64,000 nucleotides of DNA, taken from [Pantoea] beijingensis. GTDB lineage: Bacteria; Pseudomonadota; Gammaproteobacteria; Enterobacterales; Enterobacteriaceae. Positions 25,220 to 35,004 of this stretch are shown piece after piece. The stretch lies in NCBI RefSeq assembly GCF_022647505.1, contig NZ_CP071409.1:3162001-3226000 (forward strand), given 5' to 3'. Under the pieces are notes generated by a model, which saw only the letters and a list, made by a program, of their open reading frames with translations, was not told the origin of the DNA and did not search any database. Both the position numbers and the translations under genes were made by a program. Numbering within the stretch: the stretch's first letter is position 1; each line of letters starts with the position of its first letter.

Positions 25220-27052
25220 ATGAAGGTAAATGTACCGCATGAAGGAGGCAGCCAGGGTTCATTCTCGTCACTGTCGCTTGTGATGGCGAAAATGGCCGCA
25301 GGCAATACCGTGAGAATAGCCTGCTTTGGCGATTCAACCACCGATGGACAAAATACGACAGGCTGGGTCGCCAATCCCGTTGACAGGCAGGGAAATGCTG
25401 TCGGCAATATTAATCACGAAGCAACGGCAATGAATGCCTGGCCTGCCAGGCTACAAACTCTGCTCAGGGAGATGTACCACAATAATAATATTCATATCTT
25501 CAATGCCGGGTATTCAGGTAAGACGCTGGCAGATGGATGGGCAGTCAATAATTTCGATCGGGCGGTAACAGATAATCCTTATTACGGAGTATGTGATGCG
25601 GTATTTATCGACTTTGGACTTAATGATATCCCGGCTGCGGGTTCTCAAATCGATGATACGTTAAAACAAACCACTCTTCTTTTTGATAAAATCGAAGCAA
25701 CGGGTGCATTACCGGTACTTCTGACCTCTGGCCCTATATTTCGCTCAGACAGTTCAGGGCGGAGGAAAAGTGAGCTTGAGCTTGAAATCAACACAGTAAA
25801 AAAATATCTCGCGAATAAACGAAACATTCCCATTATTGATAAAGCATTAATGTTAAAGGAGTGGATGGAACTCAATGCTGACTCGGTAAAATGGACAATT
25901 ATTCAAGAAGATGCTCTCCATTTCGGCGATTCGGGGCACCTGGCGCAGGCCAGTTTCATTGCCGCTGAACTGTACAGCGGCACCTTTAACATTCACGAAA
26001 GGGTGCAATACTTCCCCTTTATGGATAGTCGGATAGACACACCTTACGGGCGCTCAGAGTTTTATAATACCCCGGCATCGCGCTTTCCCAATTTACATCT
26101 TTCCGCCAGTACCGTTAATGCACGACTCGGTACAGCGTTATTGACCATGTGGGTTAAAGTAAATAATGGTGCATCCGGATTGATTTATCATGCCGTGCGT
26201 AACGAAAACATCTCATCGAAAAACACCATGTTCACACAGGTGATAAACGCGACTGAGAATAAGCCTATCCTCAAGCAACCGTCGCCAAACCAAACGTTTG
26301 CTGCCAGTACTTCTGATATTGGAAGCTTCCCTGTCGTTGCGGCAAACCTCAACTACGGACTGTATAAAATACAAATTACCCTGCCACAGGAAAACGTTAC
26401 CGATGGGATCTTTTACGGCTATTTTTCTATCCGGCCCGGCTGGCTGGCAACGTTTAGCGAACGGCAAAAAATAAGAACGCTGCCGCTTTATTACCACAAA
26501 GTGGGGAGTATTACGGGGTCAAGAGAACTTTTCCCGCAAAAACTCGCCGATCGGGGCGATAACTTTTGGGGACTGGGCTACGGAAATAGCCGTTCCACGT
26601 TATATTTTAAAGCCTCCCTGTCGAAAGGTGCGGCAATAGGCATAATGAACGTGGATGGTGTGAAGGAAGACAGTGATTACGAAACGGATCGCTGCATTGG
26701 ATTATTTCGTGCACCGGATAATACGTTATCGCTATTTTGGTTGATACGGCATTTAAGCGGCGTTTGTAGCAATGTGCCATTAGGGACGGGCTTTGATTGC
26801 GGTAGTGTATACGATGACAATGAGTACGAGTATAAAATCGTGCTTGAAAGGAATGCAGATACCGTGGCGCTAAGTTTCTACTTCGGCTACAACGCAACTA
26901 CCAGCAGCAGAAGTATCATTGTTACACCCGGCGAAGAACTCCCCTTTGCATTGGGTGGCGCCTTTGGTTCTACATGGTCATACAGAGGCAATTCTACGGT
27001 TAAGGTATCCGAGGCCTTCCTGCTGGAAGAAAAACTGCCAGACACGCCATAA
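25220..27052 (+). CDS. SGNH/GDSL hydrolase-domain protein of unknown role (insertion between ampD and nadC)
   Basis: The 610-residue protein has an N-terminal SGNH hydrolase domain (about 30-255): block I CFGDSTTDG (nucleophile Ser39), block II SGKTLADGWA, block III DFGLNDIP and block V DALHFGDSGH with the Asp-x-x-His-like pair near the end of the domain. The C-terminal 350 residues look β-rich and have no family I can name; they could bind carbohydrate. No signal peptide is visible at the N-terminus (MKVNVPHEGGSQGSF). SGNH domains of this style occur in O-acetylesterases and in phage tail or capsule-modifying proteins. Base composition is lower in G+C than in its neighbours, and in E. coli ampD and nadC are adjacent, so it was probably acquired. 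Substrate unknown. Confidence 0.75.
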   Translation: MKVNVPHEGGSQGSFSSLSLVMAKMAAGNTVRIACFGDSTTDGQNTTGWVANPVDRQGNAVGNINHEATAMNAWPARLQTLLREMYHNNNIHIFNAGYSGKTLADGWAVNNFDRAVTDNPYYGVCDAVFIDFGLNDIPAAGSQIDDTLKQTTLLFDKIEATGALPVLLTSGPIFRSDSSGRRKSELELEINTVKKYLANKRNIPIIDKALMLKEWMELNADSVKWTIIQEDALHFGDSGHLAQASFIAAELYSGTFNIHERVQYFPFMDSRIDTPYGRSEFYNTPASRFPNLHLSASTVNARLGTALLTMWVKVNNGASGLIYHAVRNENISSKNTMFTQVINATENKPILKQPSPNQTFAASTSDIGSFPVVAANLNYGLYKIQITLPQENVTDGIFYGYFSIRPGWLATFSERQKIRTLPLYYHKVGSITGSRELFPQKLADRGDNFWGLGYGNSRSTLYFKASLSKGAAIGIMNVDGVKEDSDYETDRCIGLFRAPDNTLSLFWLIRHLSGVCSNVPLGTGFDCGSVYDDNEYEYKIVLERNADTVALSFYFGYNATTSSRSIIVTPGEELPFALGGAFGSTWSYRGNSTVKVSEAFLLEEKLPDTP

Positions 27053-27067
27053 TTCCCTGACAAAACA

Positions 27068-27106
27068 GGCATGGGACCGGTTGTTCAGGCCGGGCTCCAT
27101 GCCTTT
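27068..27106 (+). terminator. Probable terminator of the SGNH gene
   Basis: GGCATGG-ga-CCGG and CCGG-gct-CCATGCC form a bulged stem 16 bp after the stop codon, followed by TTT. Confidence 0.55.
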
Positions 27107-27213
27107 ACCTGCCATGCGTTTACCATCGCCACAATTTCGCTGGGCCCCGTTCAACTCATTTCATGCGATTCCCCATCACCGCAGCTCGCCCACGACACGA
27201 GTGGGGGAGATAA

Positions 27214-28221
<1,008 letters not shown>

Positions 28222-28240
28222 AGCCTGTTTTTTATCCCCC

Positions 28241-28266
28241 GCCACCGCCCCGGTGGCGTTTTGTTT
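28241..28266 (+). terminator. Intrinsic terminator of nadC
   Basis: GCCACCG-CCC-CGGTGGC followed by GTTTTGTTTT, 20 bp after the nadC stop. Confidence 0.9.
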
Positions 28267-28419
28267 TCGCTTCCCCACGTAATACTTCCCAGATAAATGT
28301 AACTACTCTGCAAAAATGTAAAAGCTTTACGCGTGGCTTCCAGATGCTGTGCTTTGCTGCTGGTCCAGTAAAACCGGACTGAATAAGGTTAGCGCATTAC
28401 ATACATGGAGAAGCAGCAG

Positions 28420-28881
28420 ATGGATAAGCAACATTTAAAAAATCAACGCGGGTTTACGCTGATCGAACTGATGATCGTCATTGGCATTGTTGCCATACTT
28501 AGCGCTATTGGCTTACCGGCCTGGCAAAATTACCTGCAAAAAGCAGCACTGACCGATATGCTGCAGACCATGGTGCCATATAAAACTTCGGTGGAGCTTT
28601 GCACCATCGAACGCGGTAGCACGGTAGACTGCAATGCTGGCAGTAACGGCATCCCGGCAGGCAAAGGATCGCGTTATGTGTCCAGCGTTGAGGTTAAAGC
28701 TGGAAGTATCACACTTTCCGGACAAGAAAGCCTCACTGGCCTGACGGTGAGTATGACACCTCGCTGGAGCAACAATGAAGGCCAGATAAGCTGGCAGCGC
28801 AGTTGTACGTCCGAAAATAGCAGCCTGCAGGATGCCTGCCGCGATATCTTCCGCTTCGATGATGTGAGCGATGCAGGATGA
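28420..28881 (+). CDS. ppdD: Type IV prepilin PpdD
   Basis: PpdD is the major type IV pilin, processed by prepilin peptidase and assembled by HofB/HofC. The ATG at 28420 is preferred over 28405 because GGAG sits 9 bp before it. The leader peptide MDKQHLKNQRG precedes the FTLIELMIVIGIVAILSAIG helix, with glycine at -1, phenylalanine at +1 and glutamate at +5. The globular domain keeps the ALTDMLQTMVPYKTSVELC segment and cysteine pairs, and ends FRFDD. The length, 153 residues, is close to E. coli PpdD. Its stop overlaps the hofB start (ATGA). Confidence 0.94.
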   Translation: MDKQHLKNQRGFTLIELMIVIGIVAILSAIGLPAWQNYLQKAALTDMLQTMVPYKTSVELCTIERGSTVDCNAGSNGIPAGKGSRYVSSVEVKAGSITLSGQESLTGLTVSMTPRWSNNEGQISWQRSCTSENSSLQDACRDIFRFDDVSDAG

Positions 28882-30287
28882 GCAGTCAACAGCATCAGCG
28901 CAGCATTCAGGCTCTTTGCCAGCGCTATCAGGCAGTCATTCTCGAACATACATCGCTCCGGTTGCACGTAGCCGTTAGCGTGCCCGCCTCCGAGCAGATG
29001 ATTGAGGCATTACGTTTTGCCAGCCAGTGTGACGTAGAGGTTGAATGCTGGCCGCAGGCACGCCTGGAACAATACAGCCAGCAAGCCCCCCCCGTTAAGG
29101 GGGCTTCTGAGCAGACGATCAATGATGCGCGATCGGCTTCTGCGGTAGAGCTGGTCAATCAGACGTTGTTGACGGCCCTCCAGCGTCGCGCCTCCGATAT
29201 TCACTTTGAACCGCAGGCAGATCATCTGCGCATCCGCCTGCGTATTGACGGCATGCTCCAGACATTAAAAAGCAGCGACGATAATGTTCATGCCACATTG
29301 ATCGCCCGTTTAAAAATACTGGGCAATCTGGATATTGCCGAACGGCGTATGCCGCAGGATGGGCAGTTCTCTCTTGAGTTAGGCGGTAAAACGCACTCAT
29401 TTCGCCTTTCGACGTTACCTACGCATTTTGGCGAAAAAGCTGTCATCCGCCTGCTTCACAGTGAAGAACAGGCGATTTCACTGGATAAGCTTGGGATGTC
29501 CGGCCGCGTTCTGGAACGCTATCGCGATACACTGGCCTTACCGCAAGGGCTGATTTTGGTTACCGGGCCCACCGGTAGTGGTAAAACCTTTACCTTATAC
29601 AGCGGGCTAAATACCCTGAACTCACCGGAAAAAAACCTGTGTAGCGTCGAAGATCCGATCGAAATTCCGCTTGCTGGCGTGAATCAGACCCAGATAAATC
29701 CAAAGTCAGGCCTCGATTTTCACCGAGTGTTACGCGCCCTGCTGCGGCAGGATCCGGACGTCATCATGCTTGGCGAGATCCGTGATGGGGAAACCGCAGA
29801 AATAGCCGTCAAAGCGGCACAAACCGGGCATTTAGTCCTGTCAACTTTACATACCAATTCAACCGCGGAAACCATTACACGACTCGGGCAAATGGGCATT
29901 CCGAGCTATTTGCTGGCATCTGCGCTGAAGCTGGTGATCGCTCAGCGTTTAGTCAGGCGCCTTTGTCCGCATTGTCGTCAACCTGCCGAGGCTGTGGCCC
30001 ATTTTCCATCATCAATATGGCCTGGGACCGTGCAAACCTGGCAGGCTTCAGGCTGCGATCACTGTTTTTCCGGCTATTACGGAAGACTGGCTTTGTTTGA
30101 GATTCTGCCCGTTACCAGCAAATTACAAATTGCCATTGCCGCCAATGCCACCCCCGATGTACTGATTAGCCTCGCCCAACAGCAGGGGCTAAACACGCTG
30201 TTTACCGAAGGCCTGCATGCCGTCAACCGGGGAGAAACCAGCCTGGAAGAGGTTAATCGCATCGTAGGGTTCGCCAATGGTGAGTAA
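28878..30287 (+). CDS. hofB: Type IV pilus assembly ATPase HofB (PilB/GspE family)
   Basis: HofB is the cytoplasmic secretion ATPase that powers pilus polymerisation. The 469-residue protein has the N-terminal GspE-like region, then ASDIHFEPQADHLRIRLRIDG, Walker A GPTGSGKT at 230-237, the aspartate-rich LLRQDPDVIMLGEIRD (Walker B, about 286-300) and the histidine box TGHLVLSTLHTNS. Two CxxC pairs (LCPHC and GCDHC) form the family zinc site. It overlaps ppdD by 4 bp and hofC by 11 bp. Confidence 0.94.
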   Translation: MSSQQHQRSIQALCQRYQAVILEHTSLRLHVAVSVPASEQMIEALRFASQCDVEVECWPQARLEQYSQQAPPVKGASEQTINDARSASAVELVNQTLLTALQRRASDIHFEPQADHLRIRLRIDGMLQTLKSSDDNVHATLIARLKILGNLDIAERRMPQDGQFSLELGGKTHSFRLSTLPTHFGEKAVIRLLHSEEQAISLDKLGMSGRVLERYRDTLALPQGLILVTGPTGSGKTFTLYSGLNTLNSPEKNLCSVEDPIEIPLAGVNQTQINPKSGLDFHRVLRALLRQDPDVIMLGEIRDGETAEIAVKAAQTGHLVLSTLHTNSTAETITRLGQMGIPSYLLASALKLVIAQRLVRRLCPHCRQPAEAVAHFPSSIWPGTVQTWQASGCDHCFSGYYGRLALFEILPVTSKLQIAIAANATPDVLISLAQQQGLNTLFTEGLHAVNRGETSLEEVNRIVGFANGE

Positions 30288-31476
30288 TATCCTTTTCTAT
30301 TGGCAGGCAGTTGATGCCGATGGCCAGTTTATTCACGGGGCCAAACTCAGTGATAGCCCGGCCTCCGTCATGGAATCGTTACTGGAGAGGGGCTTTACGC
30401 CAGTAAGCGTTAAACGAGGCAAAGCTTACCGCTCACGAGCGTGGAAATGGCAGCATAAAATTACGCTGGTACGTCAGTTGGCAACGCTACTTAAAGCCGG
30501 TATGACGCTCTCCGCAGGATTAACACTGTTAAGCGAAGGGCACCCACACCCGGGCTGGCGCGCATTATTAAGTGAAATACAGTCTCAGGTTGCGCGCGGA
30601 GAGGCTTTTTCAGCCACGCTGGCGCAGCATCCGGATATATTTCCGCCCCTTTTCCCCGCATTAATGCAGGTTGGTGAACTAACGGGACAGCTTGATGAGT
30701 GCTGCCTGCAGCTTGCCCATCAACAAGAACGTCAGCAAAAACTGCAAAAGAAAGTCATTAAAGCATTGCGCTATCCGCTGTTCATTTTACTGGTGGCCTT
30801 TACCGTTACCATTGGTATGCTGGTTTTCGTTTTACCTGAATTCGTCACCATTTATAGCGCTTTTGACGCCCCTCTCCCCGCGTTTACAGCAGGTGTTATG
30901 CGTCTGTCATCCGCCATCCAATCCTCTGGAGCAACGCTGGCCGGGTTATTATTTCTGGTAATCTTTAGCTGGCGTATCGCACGTAAAAAACGGATTCACT
31001 GGCAACGGCGGGAGCAGCAATTATTATTGCGTCTGCCTCTTATTTCATCACTTTATCGCGGCAGTCAGCTTAGCCAGATTTTTACCACGCTCACGCTGAC
31101 ACAACGCGCAGGCCTGACGCTACTACAAAGTTTGCAAACGGTTGAGAAAACGCTTCATCATTGCCTCTGGCAGGAGGCAATAAAGCAATTACAAGCGCAT
31201 ATCAGTGCGGGTAAACCTTTGCATCAAGCGATCGCTGACCACCCCCTTTTTACACCGCTATGTTATCAACTAATTAAAACGGGTGAGGAAGCCGGCTCGC
31301 TGGACATATTACTGGCGCGTCTGGCGCACTGGCATGAAGCAAATACCCACGAACTGGCCGATACGCTAGCTTCAATGCTGGAGCCGATTATGATGGTGGT
31401 CATTGGGGGGATTGTCGGAACGCTGGTGATCGCGATGTATCTGCCTATTTTTGGGCTGGGCGATGCATTAAAGTAA
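30277..31476 (+). CDS. hofC: Type IV pilus inner-membrane platform protein HofC (PilC/GspF family)
   Basis: HofC is the polytopic membrane platform that couples the ATPase to the growing pilin filament. The 399-residue protein has two T2SSF domains, each with a TLLKAGMTLSAGLTLL- or TLTQRAGLTLLQSLQ-type motif and a MQVGELTG or IKTGEEAGSLD motif, and three membrane segments: about 165-195, 215-235 and the C-terminal MLEPIMMVVIGGIVGTLVIAMYLPIF. It is the last gene of ppdD-hofB-hofC and converges on guaC. Confidence 0.93.
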   Translation: MVSNILFYWQAVDADGQFIHGAKLSDSPASVMESLLERGFTPVSVKRGKAYRSRAWKWQHKITLVRQLATLLKAGMTLSAGLTLLSEGHPHPGWRALLSEIQSQVARGEAFSATLAQHPDIFPPLFPALMQVGELTGQLDECCLQLAHQQERQQKLQKKVIKALRYPLFILLVAFTVTIGMLVFVLPEFVTIYSAFDAPLPAFTAGVMRLSSAIQSSGATLAGLLFLVIFSWRIARKKRIHWQRREQQLLLRLPLISSLYRGSQLSQIFTTLTLTQRAGLTLLQSLQTVEKTLHHCLWQEAIKQLQAHISAGKPLHQAIADHPLFTPLCYQLIKTGEEAGSLDILLARLAHWHEANTHELADTLASMLEPIMMVVIGGIVGTLVIAMYLPIFGLGDALK

Positions 31477-31512
31477 AACCGGGTACAGCAAATAGCCATA
31501 CCCAATAAGTCT

Positions 31513-32553
31513 CTATCGTGTAAAGACACGATTTTCCTGTTCCGCGACGCGAATAAAGGTCGTGCGCTTGGTAAGTTCTTTTAAGCGTTCTGCGCCGACA
31601 TACGTACAGGCTGAACGTAAACCACCGAGAATATCGCGGGCAGTCTCTTCTACCGATCCGCGCAGCGGTAACTTCACGGTTTTCCCTTCTGCAGCGCGAT
31701 AGTCAGCAACGCCTCCGACATGACGTTTCATCGCAGACTCAGAGCTCATACCGTAGAACAACATAAATTGCTCGCCGTTCTCCTCTACAATGGTCCCTTC
31801 ACATTCGTGATGCCCAGCCAGCATTCCCCCCAGCATGACAAAATCAGCGCCACCGCCGAAGGCTTTTGCTACATCGCCTGGAACCGAACAGCCACCGTCG
31901 CTCACAATCTGTCCCCCCAACCCATGAGCGGCATCGGCACACTCAATAACCGCAGAAAGTTGCGGATAGCCCACACCGGTTTTTACCCGTGTCGTACAGA
32001 CCGATCCCGGACCTATGCCAACCTTCACGATATCAGCCCCGGACAAAATAAGTTCTTCAACCATCTCACCGGTCACAACATTACCAGCACAGATCGTTTT
32101 TCCCGGACAGGCTTCACGTGCACGCTGCAGGAAATCAACAAAATGTTGAGAGTAGCCATTAGCCACATCAATGCAAATGAAGTTTAACGCCGGTGATAGT
32201 GCCAGGATTTGCTTCATTTTAGTAAAATCAGCCTCAGACGTGCCGGTTGAAACCATTACATGCTTAAGCACGTTTTCCGGGACGCGAGCAATAAAGGCCT
32301 GCCACTCTTCAACGCTATAATGTTTATGAACGGCGGTAAGAATATCAAATGATGCAAGCGCCTCAGCCATACGGAAGGTACCTACCGTATCCATATTAGC
32401 GGCAATGACAGGAACACCTGACCAGGCGATACCCGAATGCTTGAAAATGAATTGACGCGCCAATTCCACCTGAGAGCGACTTTTCAGGGTAGAACGTTTA
32501 GGTCGGATGAGGACATCTTTAAAACCGAGCTTTATATCTTCTTCAATACGCAT
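31513..32553 (-). CDS. guaC: GMP reductase
   Basis: GuaC deaminates GMP to IMP with NADPH, feeding guanine nucleotides back into purine interconversion. The 346-residue TIM-barrel protein has [16 protein letters not shown], the active-site cysteine in [19 protein letters not shown], and the phosphate-binding [27 protein letters not shown]. The catalytic-flap residues [16 protein letters not shown] are also visible. The protein lacks the CBS domains of IMP dehydrogenase, which separates it from GuaB. A single gene, convergent with hofC and divergent from coaE. Confidence 0.97.
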   Translation of the reverse strand: MRIEEDIKLGFKDVLIRPKRSTLKSRSQVELARQFIFKHSGIAWSGVPVIAANMDTVGTFRMAEALASFDILTAVHKHYSVEEWQAFIARVPENVLKHVMVSTGTSEADFTKMKQILALSPALNFICIDVANGYSQHFVDFLQRAREACPGKTICAGNVVTGEMVEELILSGADIVKVGIGPGSVCTTRVKTGVGYPQLSAVIECADAAHGLGGQIVSDGGCSVPGDVAKAFGGGADFVMLGGMLAGHHECEGTIVEENGEQFMLFYGMSSESAMKRHVGGVADYRAAEGKTVKLPLRGSVEETARDILGGLRSACTYVGAERLKELTKRTTFIRVAEQENRVFTR

Positions 32554-32865
32554 GACGAGATTCCTGGTTAGTGGCGACGATCTGGCGATCGGGTGCTGCT
32601 GCCAGCTCCAGTGATGTTATCATACGCGTTAAAAACGCTGCGGCAAGAGTGCGAAACAGCCTTTATTTACGCTACAATCCCATAAATTTACCTGAACATC
32701 TCACTTGTGATCCGTGGCACAAAATTTGTCTCAATAATATTGAGAAATGACACAGTGCTGCGTGCTATACCCTAAGGCGATAGGTTGTCACACCATTGTG
32801 AGCAAACCGCTCCAGCATCAGGTTTTAAATATGATCAACATCATTTGTTCACCAGGAAAGGGCCT
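32554..32865. other. Divergent regulatory region between guaC and coaE
   Basis: About 310 bp without a gene. A CRP-like site, TGTGATCCGTGGCACA, lies at 32706-32721 and has one mismatch to TGTGA-N6-TCACA. A short palindrome, CAATAATATTG, lies a few bases further right. No PurR box was seen. Promoters for guaC and coaE must be here but cannot be assigned. Confidence 0.4.
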
Positions 32866-33477
32866 ATGCGCTATACCGTTGCGCTGACCGGAGGAATCGG
32901 CAGTGGAAAAAGCACCATCGCTGATGCCTTCGCGGATCTCGGTGTTGATATCATTGATGCCGACGTGATAGCCCGTCAGGTGGTCGAGCCAGGACAACCA
33001 GCTCTGGAGGCCATTACTGAACATTTTGGTCCCCGCGTCATGAATGACGACGGTACGTTAAATCGTGCCAATCTGCGCCAGCAAATTTTCACCTCTGTGC
33101 GGAAAAAGCAGTGGTTGAATGCGCTGCTACATCCCTTGATTCATGAAGAGACACAGCGCCAGTTGGCTGAGGCCCGCTCTCCGTGGTGCTTATGGGTTGT
33201 TCCACTTCTCGTAGAAAATAACCTGCATAAGTTTGCCAACCGTGTATTACTGGTTGATGTCCCGGAGGAAATCCAACTCGCTCGCACCATGGCACGCGAC
33301 CAAATGAGTCGCCAACAGGCTGAGAATATTCTTGCCGCGCAGGCAACGCGTGAAGCACGCCTGGCCGTAGCGGATGATATCATTGATAATAGCGGCCCTG
33401 CTGAATCAGTCAGACCGTCCATTGCTGCGTTACATCAGCGTTATCTGGCGCTGGCAGCGGCAGCAAAACAGGATTAA
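32866..33477 (+). CDS. coaE: Dephospho-CoA kinase
   Basis: CoaE phosphorylates dephospho-CoA in the last step of coenzyme A synthesis. The 203-residue P-loop kinase starts [17 protein letters not shown] at 32866, with the P-loop at 9-17 and AGGAAAGGG upstream. The conserved [13 protein letters not shown] and [24 protein letters not shown] segments follow. The earlier in-frame ATG at 32785 has no homology. It opens coaE-zapD-yacG; zapD follows after 4 bp. Confidence 0.96.
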   Translation: MRYTVALTGGIGSGKSTIADAFADLGVDIIDADVIARQVVEPGQPALEAITEHFGPRVMNDDGTLNRANLRQQIFTSVRKKQWLNALLHPLIHEETQRQLAEARSPWCLWVVPLLVENNLHKFANRVLLVDVPEEIQLARTMARDQMSRQQAENILAAQATREARLAVADDIIDNSGPAESVRPSIAALHQRYLALAAAAKQD

Positions 33478-33481
33478 TAGT

Positions 33482-34225
33482 ATGAGCACTTCCATTCTTT
33501 TCGAACATCCACTCAATGAAAAAATGCGTACCTGGCTGCGTATTGAATTCTTGCTCAGGCAGTTAGAAGCCTCCCGTTCCATTACCGATCACCTCAGCGC
33601 ACTCACCTTTTTCCGTAATACTGCCGAACTTCTTGATGTGCTGGAACGAGGAGAACTACGCACTGAGATAGTTAAAGAGCTGGATCGGCAGCAGCAGAAG
33701 CTGCGTGCCTGGTCAGAAGTGCCGGGCGTGGATATGTCGCTGATCGCCACGCTTAACGATCGGCTTAAACAGCGCTCTGCAACGTTGATGGCTGCCCCGC
33801 GCGTAGGGCAACAGTTACGTGAAGACCGTCTTATTGGTCTGGTACGTCAACGACTCAGCATTCCCGGCGGTTGCTGTAGCTTTGATCTTCCCACGCTGCA
33901 TATCTGGTTACATCTCTCACAGCAAGTACGTGACCAACAGACAACGGCCTGGCTGGAAACACTGGATCCTCTGCGTGAAGCATTAACGCTGATACTCGAT
34001 TTAATCCGCCAGTCGGGAAGCTTTCGCCATCAAATTAGCCTGAACGGTTTTTTCCAGGATAACGCGGAGGACGCCGATCTGCTGCGCTTGCAACTCAAGC
34101 TGGATGATGCACTCTACCCTCAGGTCTCGGGCCACAAAAGCCGCTATGCAATCCGCTTTCTACCGCTGGATAGCGATAGCGGGGATGTCCCGGCCCGTCT
34201 CGATTTTGAACTTGCTTGTTGTTAA
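33482..34225 (+). CDS. zapD: Cell division protein ZapD
   Basis: ZapD binds the FtsZ C-terminal tail and bundles protofilaments in the Z-ring. The 247-residue protein begins [28 protein letters not shown] at 33482. It contains the conserved [33 protein letters not shown] core and ends FELACC. The longer upstream reading overlaps coaE and lacks family similarity. Its partner FtsZ is encoded about 6 kb away in the same window. Confidence 0.95.
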   Translation: MSTSILFEHPLNEKMRTWLRIEFLLRQLEASRSITDHLSALTFFRNTAELLDVLERGELRTEIVKELDRQQQKLRAWSEVPGVDMSLIATLNDRLKQRSATLMAAPRVGQQLREDRLIGLVRQRLSIPGGCCSFDLPTLHIWLHLSQQVRDQQTTAWLETLDPLREALTLILDLIRQSGSFRHQISLNGFFQDNAEDADLLRLQLKLDDALYPQVSGHKSRYAIRFLPLDSDSGDVPARLDFELACC

Positions 34226-34237
34226 AGGTGTGTCGTA

Positions 34238-34444
34238 ATGAGTGATGAAGTAACCATTGTGAATTGCCCAAGTTGTGGCAAAAAAGTGATTTGGAACGAA
34301 CAGAGCCCGTATCGACCGTTTTGCAGTAAACGTTGCCAACTGATTGATCTCGGTGAGTGGGCGGAGGAAGAAAAGCGGATTCCCAGCAGCGGGGACTTGA
34401 ACGATAGCGATGACTGGAGCGAAGAACAAAACGACCGCTATTAA
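34238..34444 (+). CDS. yacG: DNA gyrase inhibitor / zinc-binding protein YacG
   Basis: A 68-residue zinc protein reported in E. coli to bind GyrB and inhibit gyrase. The CPSCGKKV and [14 protein letters not shown] motifs supply the four zinc cysteines, followed by an acidic tail. It lies 12 bp after zapD, in the usual coaE-zapD-yacG order. Confidence 0.95.
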   Translation: MSDEVTIVNCPSCGKKVIWNEQSPYRPFCSKRCQLIDLGEWAEEEKRIPSSGDLNDSDDWSEEQNDRY

Positions 34445-34480
34445 GCAGGACTTACCGTCAACGTTCAGTCACCACGCTTA

Positions 34481-34508
34481 CAGGGCGTATAGACGCCCTG
34501 ATAGTTTT
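34481..34508. terminator. Terminator between convergent yacG and mutT
   Basis: CAGGGCG-TATAGA-CGCCCTG is a 7-bp perfect stem followed on the plus strand by ATAGTTTT. It serves yacG and may also slow mutT read-through. Confidence 0.75.
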
Positions 34509-34527
34509 GCGCGCACGGCCCGATAAT

Positions 34528-34923
34528 TTACGCTATCTCGGATTTTAAACGTGCAACAATTCCCTGGTTTGCTGGCGGGAAATCCTCAGCCATCAAGTGC
34601 GTTTGAGCTACCCAGCGCGAAGGTTGGCCTTCACGTCCGTACGGCTCGCCCTGCCATTGCTCAACGAGAAAGAAATGGAGCGTCACGTGCAGATCGTCAT
34701 AGGCATGTTCGACGATATCAAATAAGTTAGCGTCTACCACATTGATGCCCGTCTCTTCCAATAGCTCCCGCTTCAATCCCTGTAACGCACTTTCACCCTC
34801 TTCAACTTTTCCACCGGGAAACTCCCACATATTCGCCATGGAAGCGCTGGCAGAGCGTCGGGCCAGGAAAATTTCCTGCCGGGCGTTACGGATAATGCCA
34901 ACGGCGACTTGTAGATGTTTCAT
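34528..34923 (-). CDS. mutT: 8-oxo-dGTP diphosphatase MutT
   Basis: MutT removes 8-oxo-dGTP from the nucleotide pool and so prevents A:T to C:G transversions. The 131-residue protein has a complete Nudix box (GGKVEEGESALQGLKRELLEETGI, about 37-60, matching GX5EX7REUXEEXGU) and the family start MKHLQVAVGIIRNARQEIFLARR. It lies downstream of secA, separated by a terminator. Confidence 0.95.
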   Translation of the reverse strand: MKHLQVAVGIIRNARQEIFLARRSASASMANMWEFPGGKVEEGESALQGLKRELLEETGINVVDANLFDIVEHAYDDLHVTLHFFLVEQWQGEPYGREGQPSRWVAQTHLMAEDFPPANQGIVARLKSEIA

Positions 34924-34938
34924 TCCAGCCTCTTAGCG

Positions 34939-34964
34939 TAAAACGGGCGATGCATGCATCGCCC
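34939..34964 (-). terminator. Terminator of secA
   Basis: GGGCGATGCATGCATCGCCC is a fully palindromic stem, followed on the minus strand by GTTTTAC. It lies about 40 bp after the secA stop and 20 bp before mutT. Confidence 0.75.
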
Positions 34965-35004
34965 TGTTGCTTAATTTCTAACGAACGGTCTGGCCCATGA
35001 AAAC

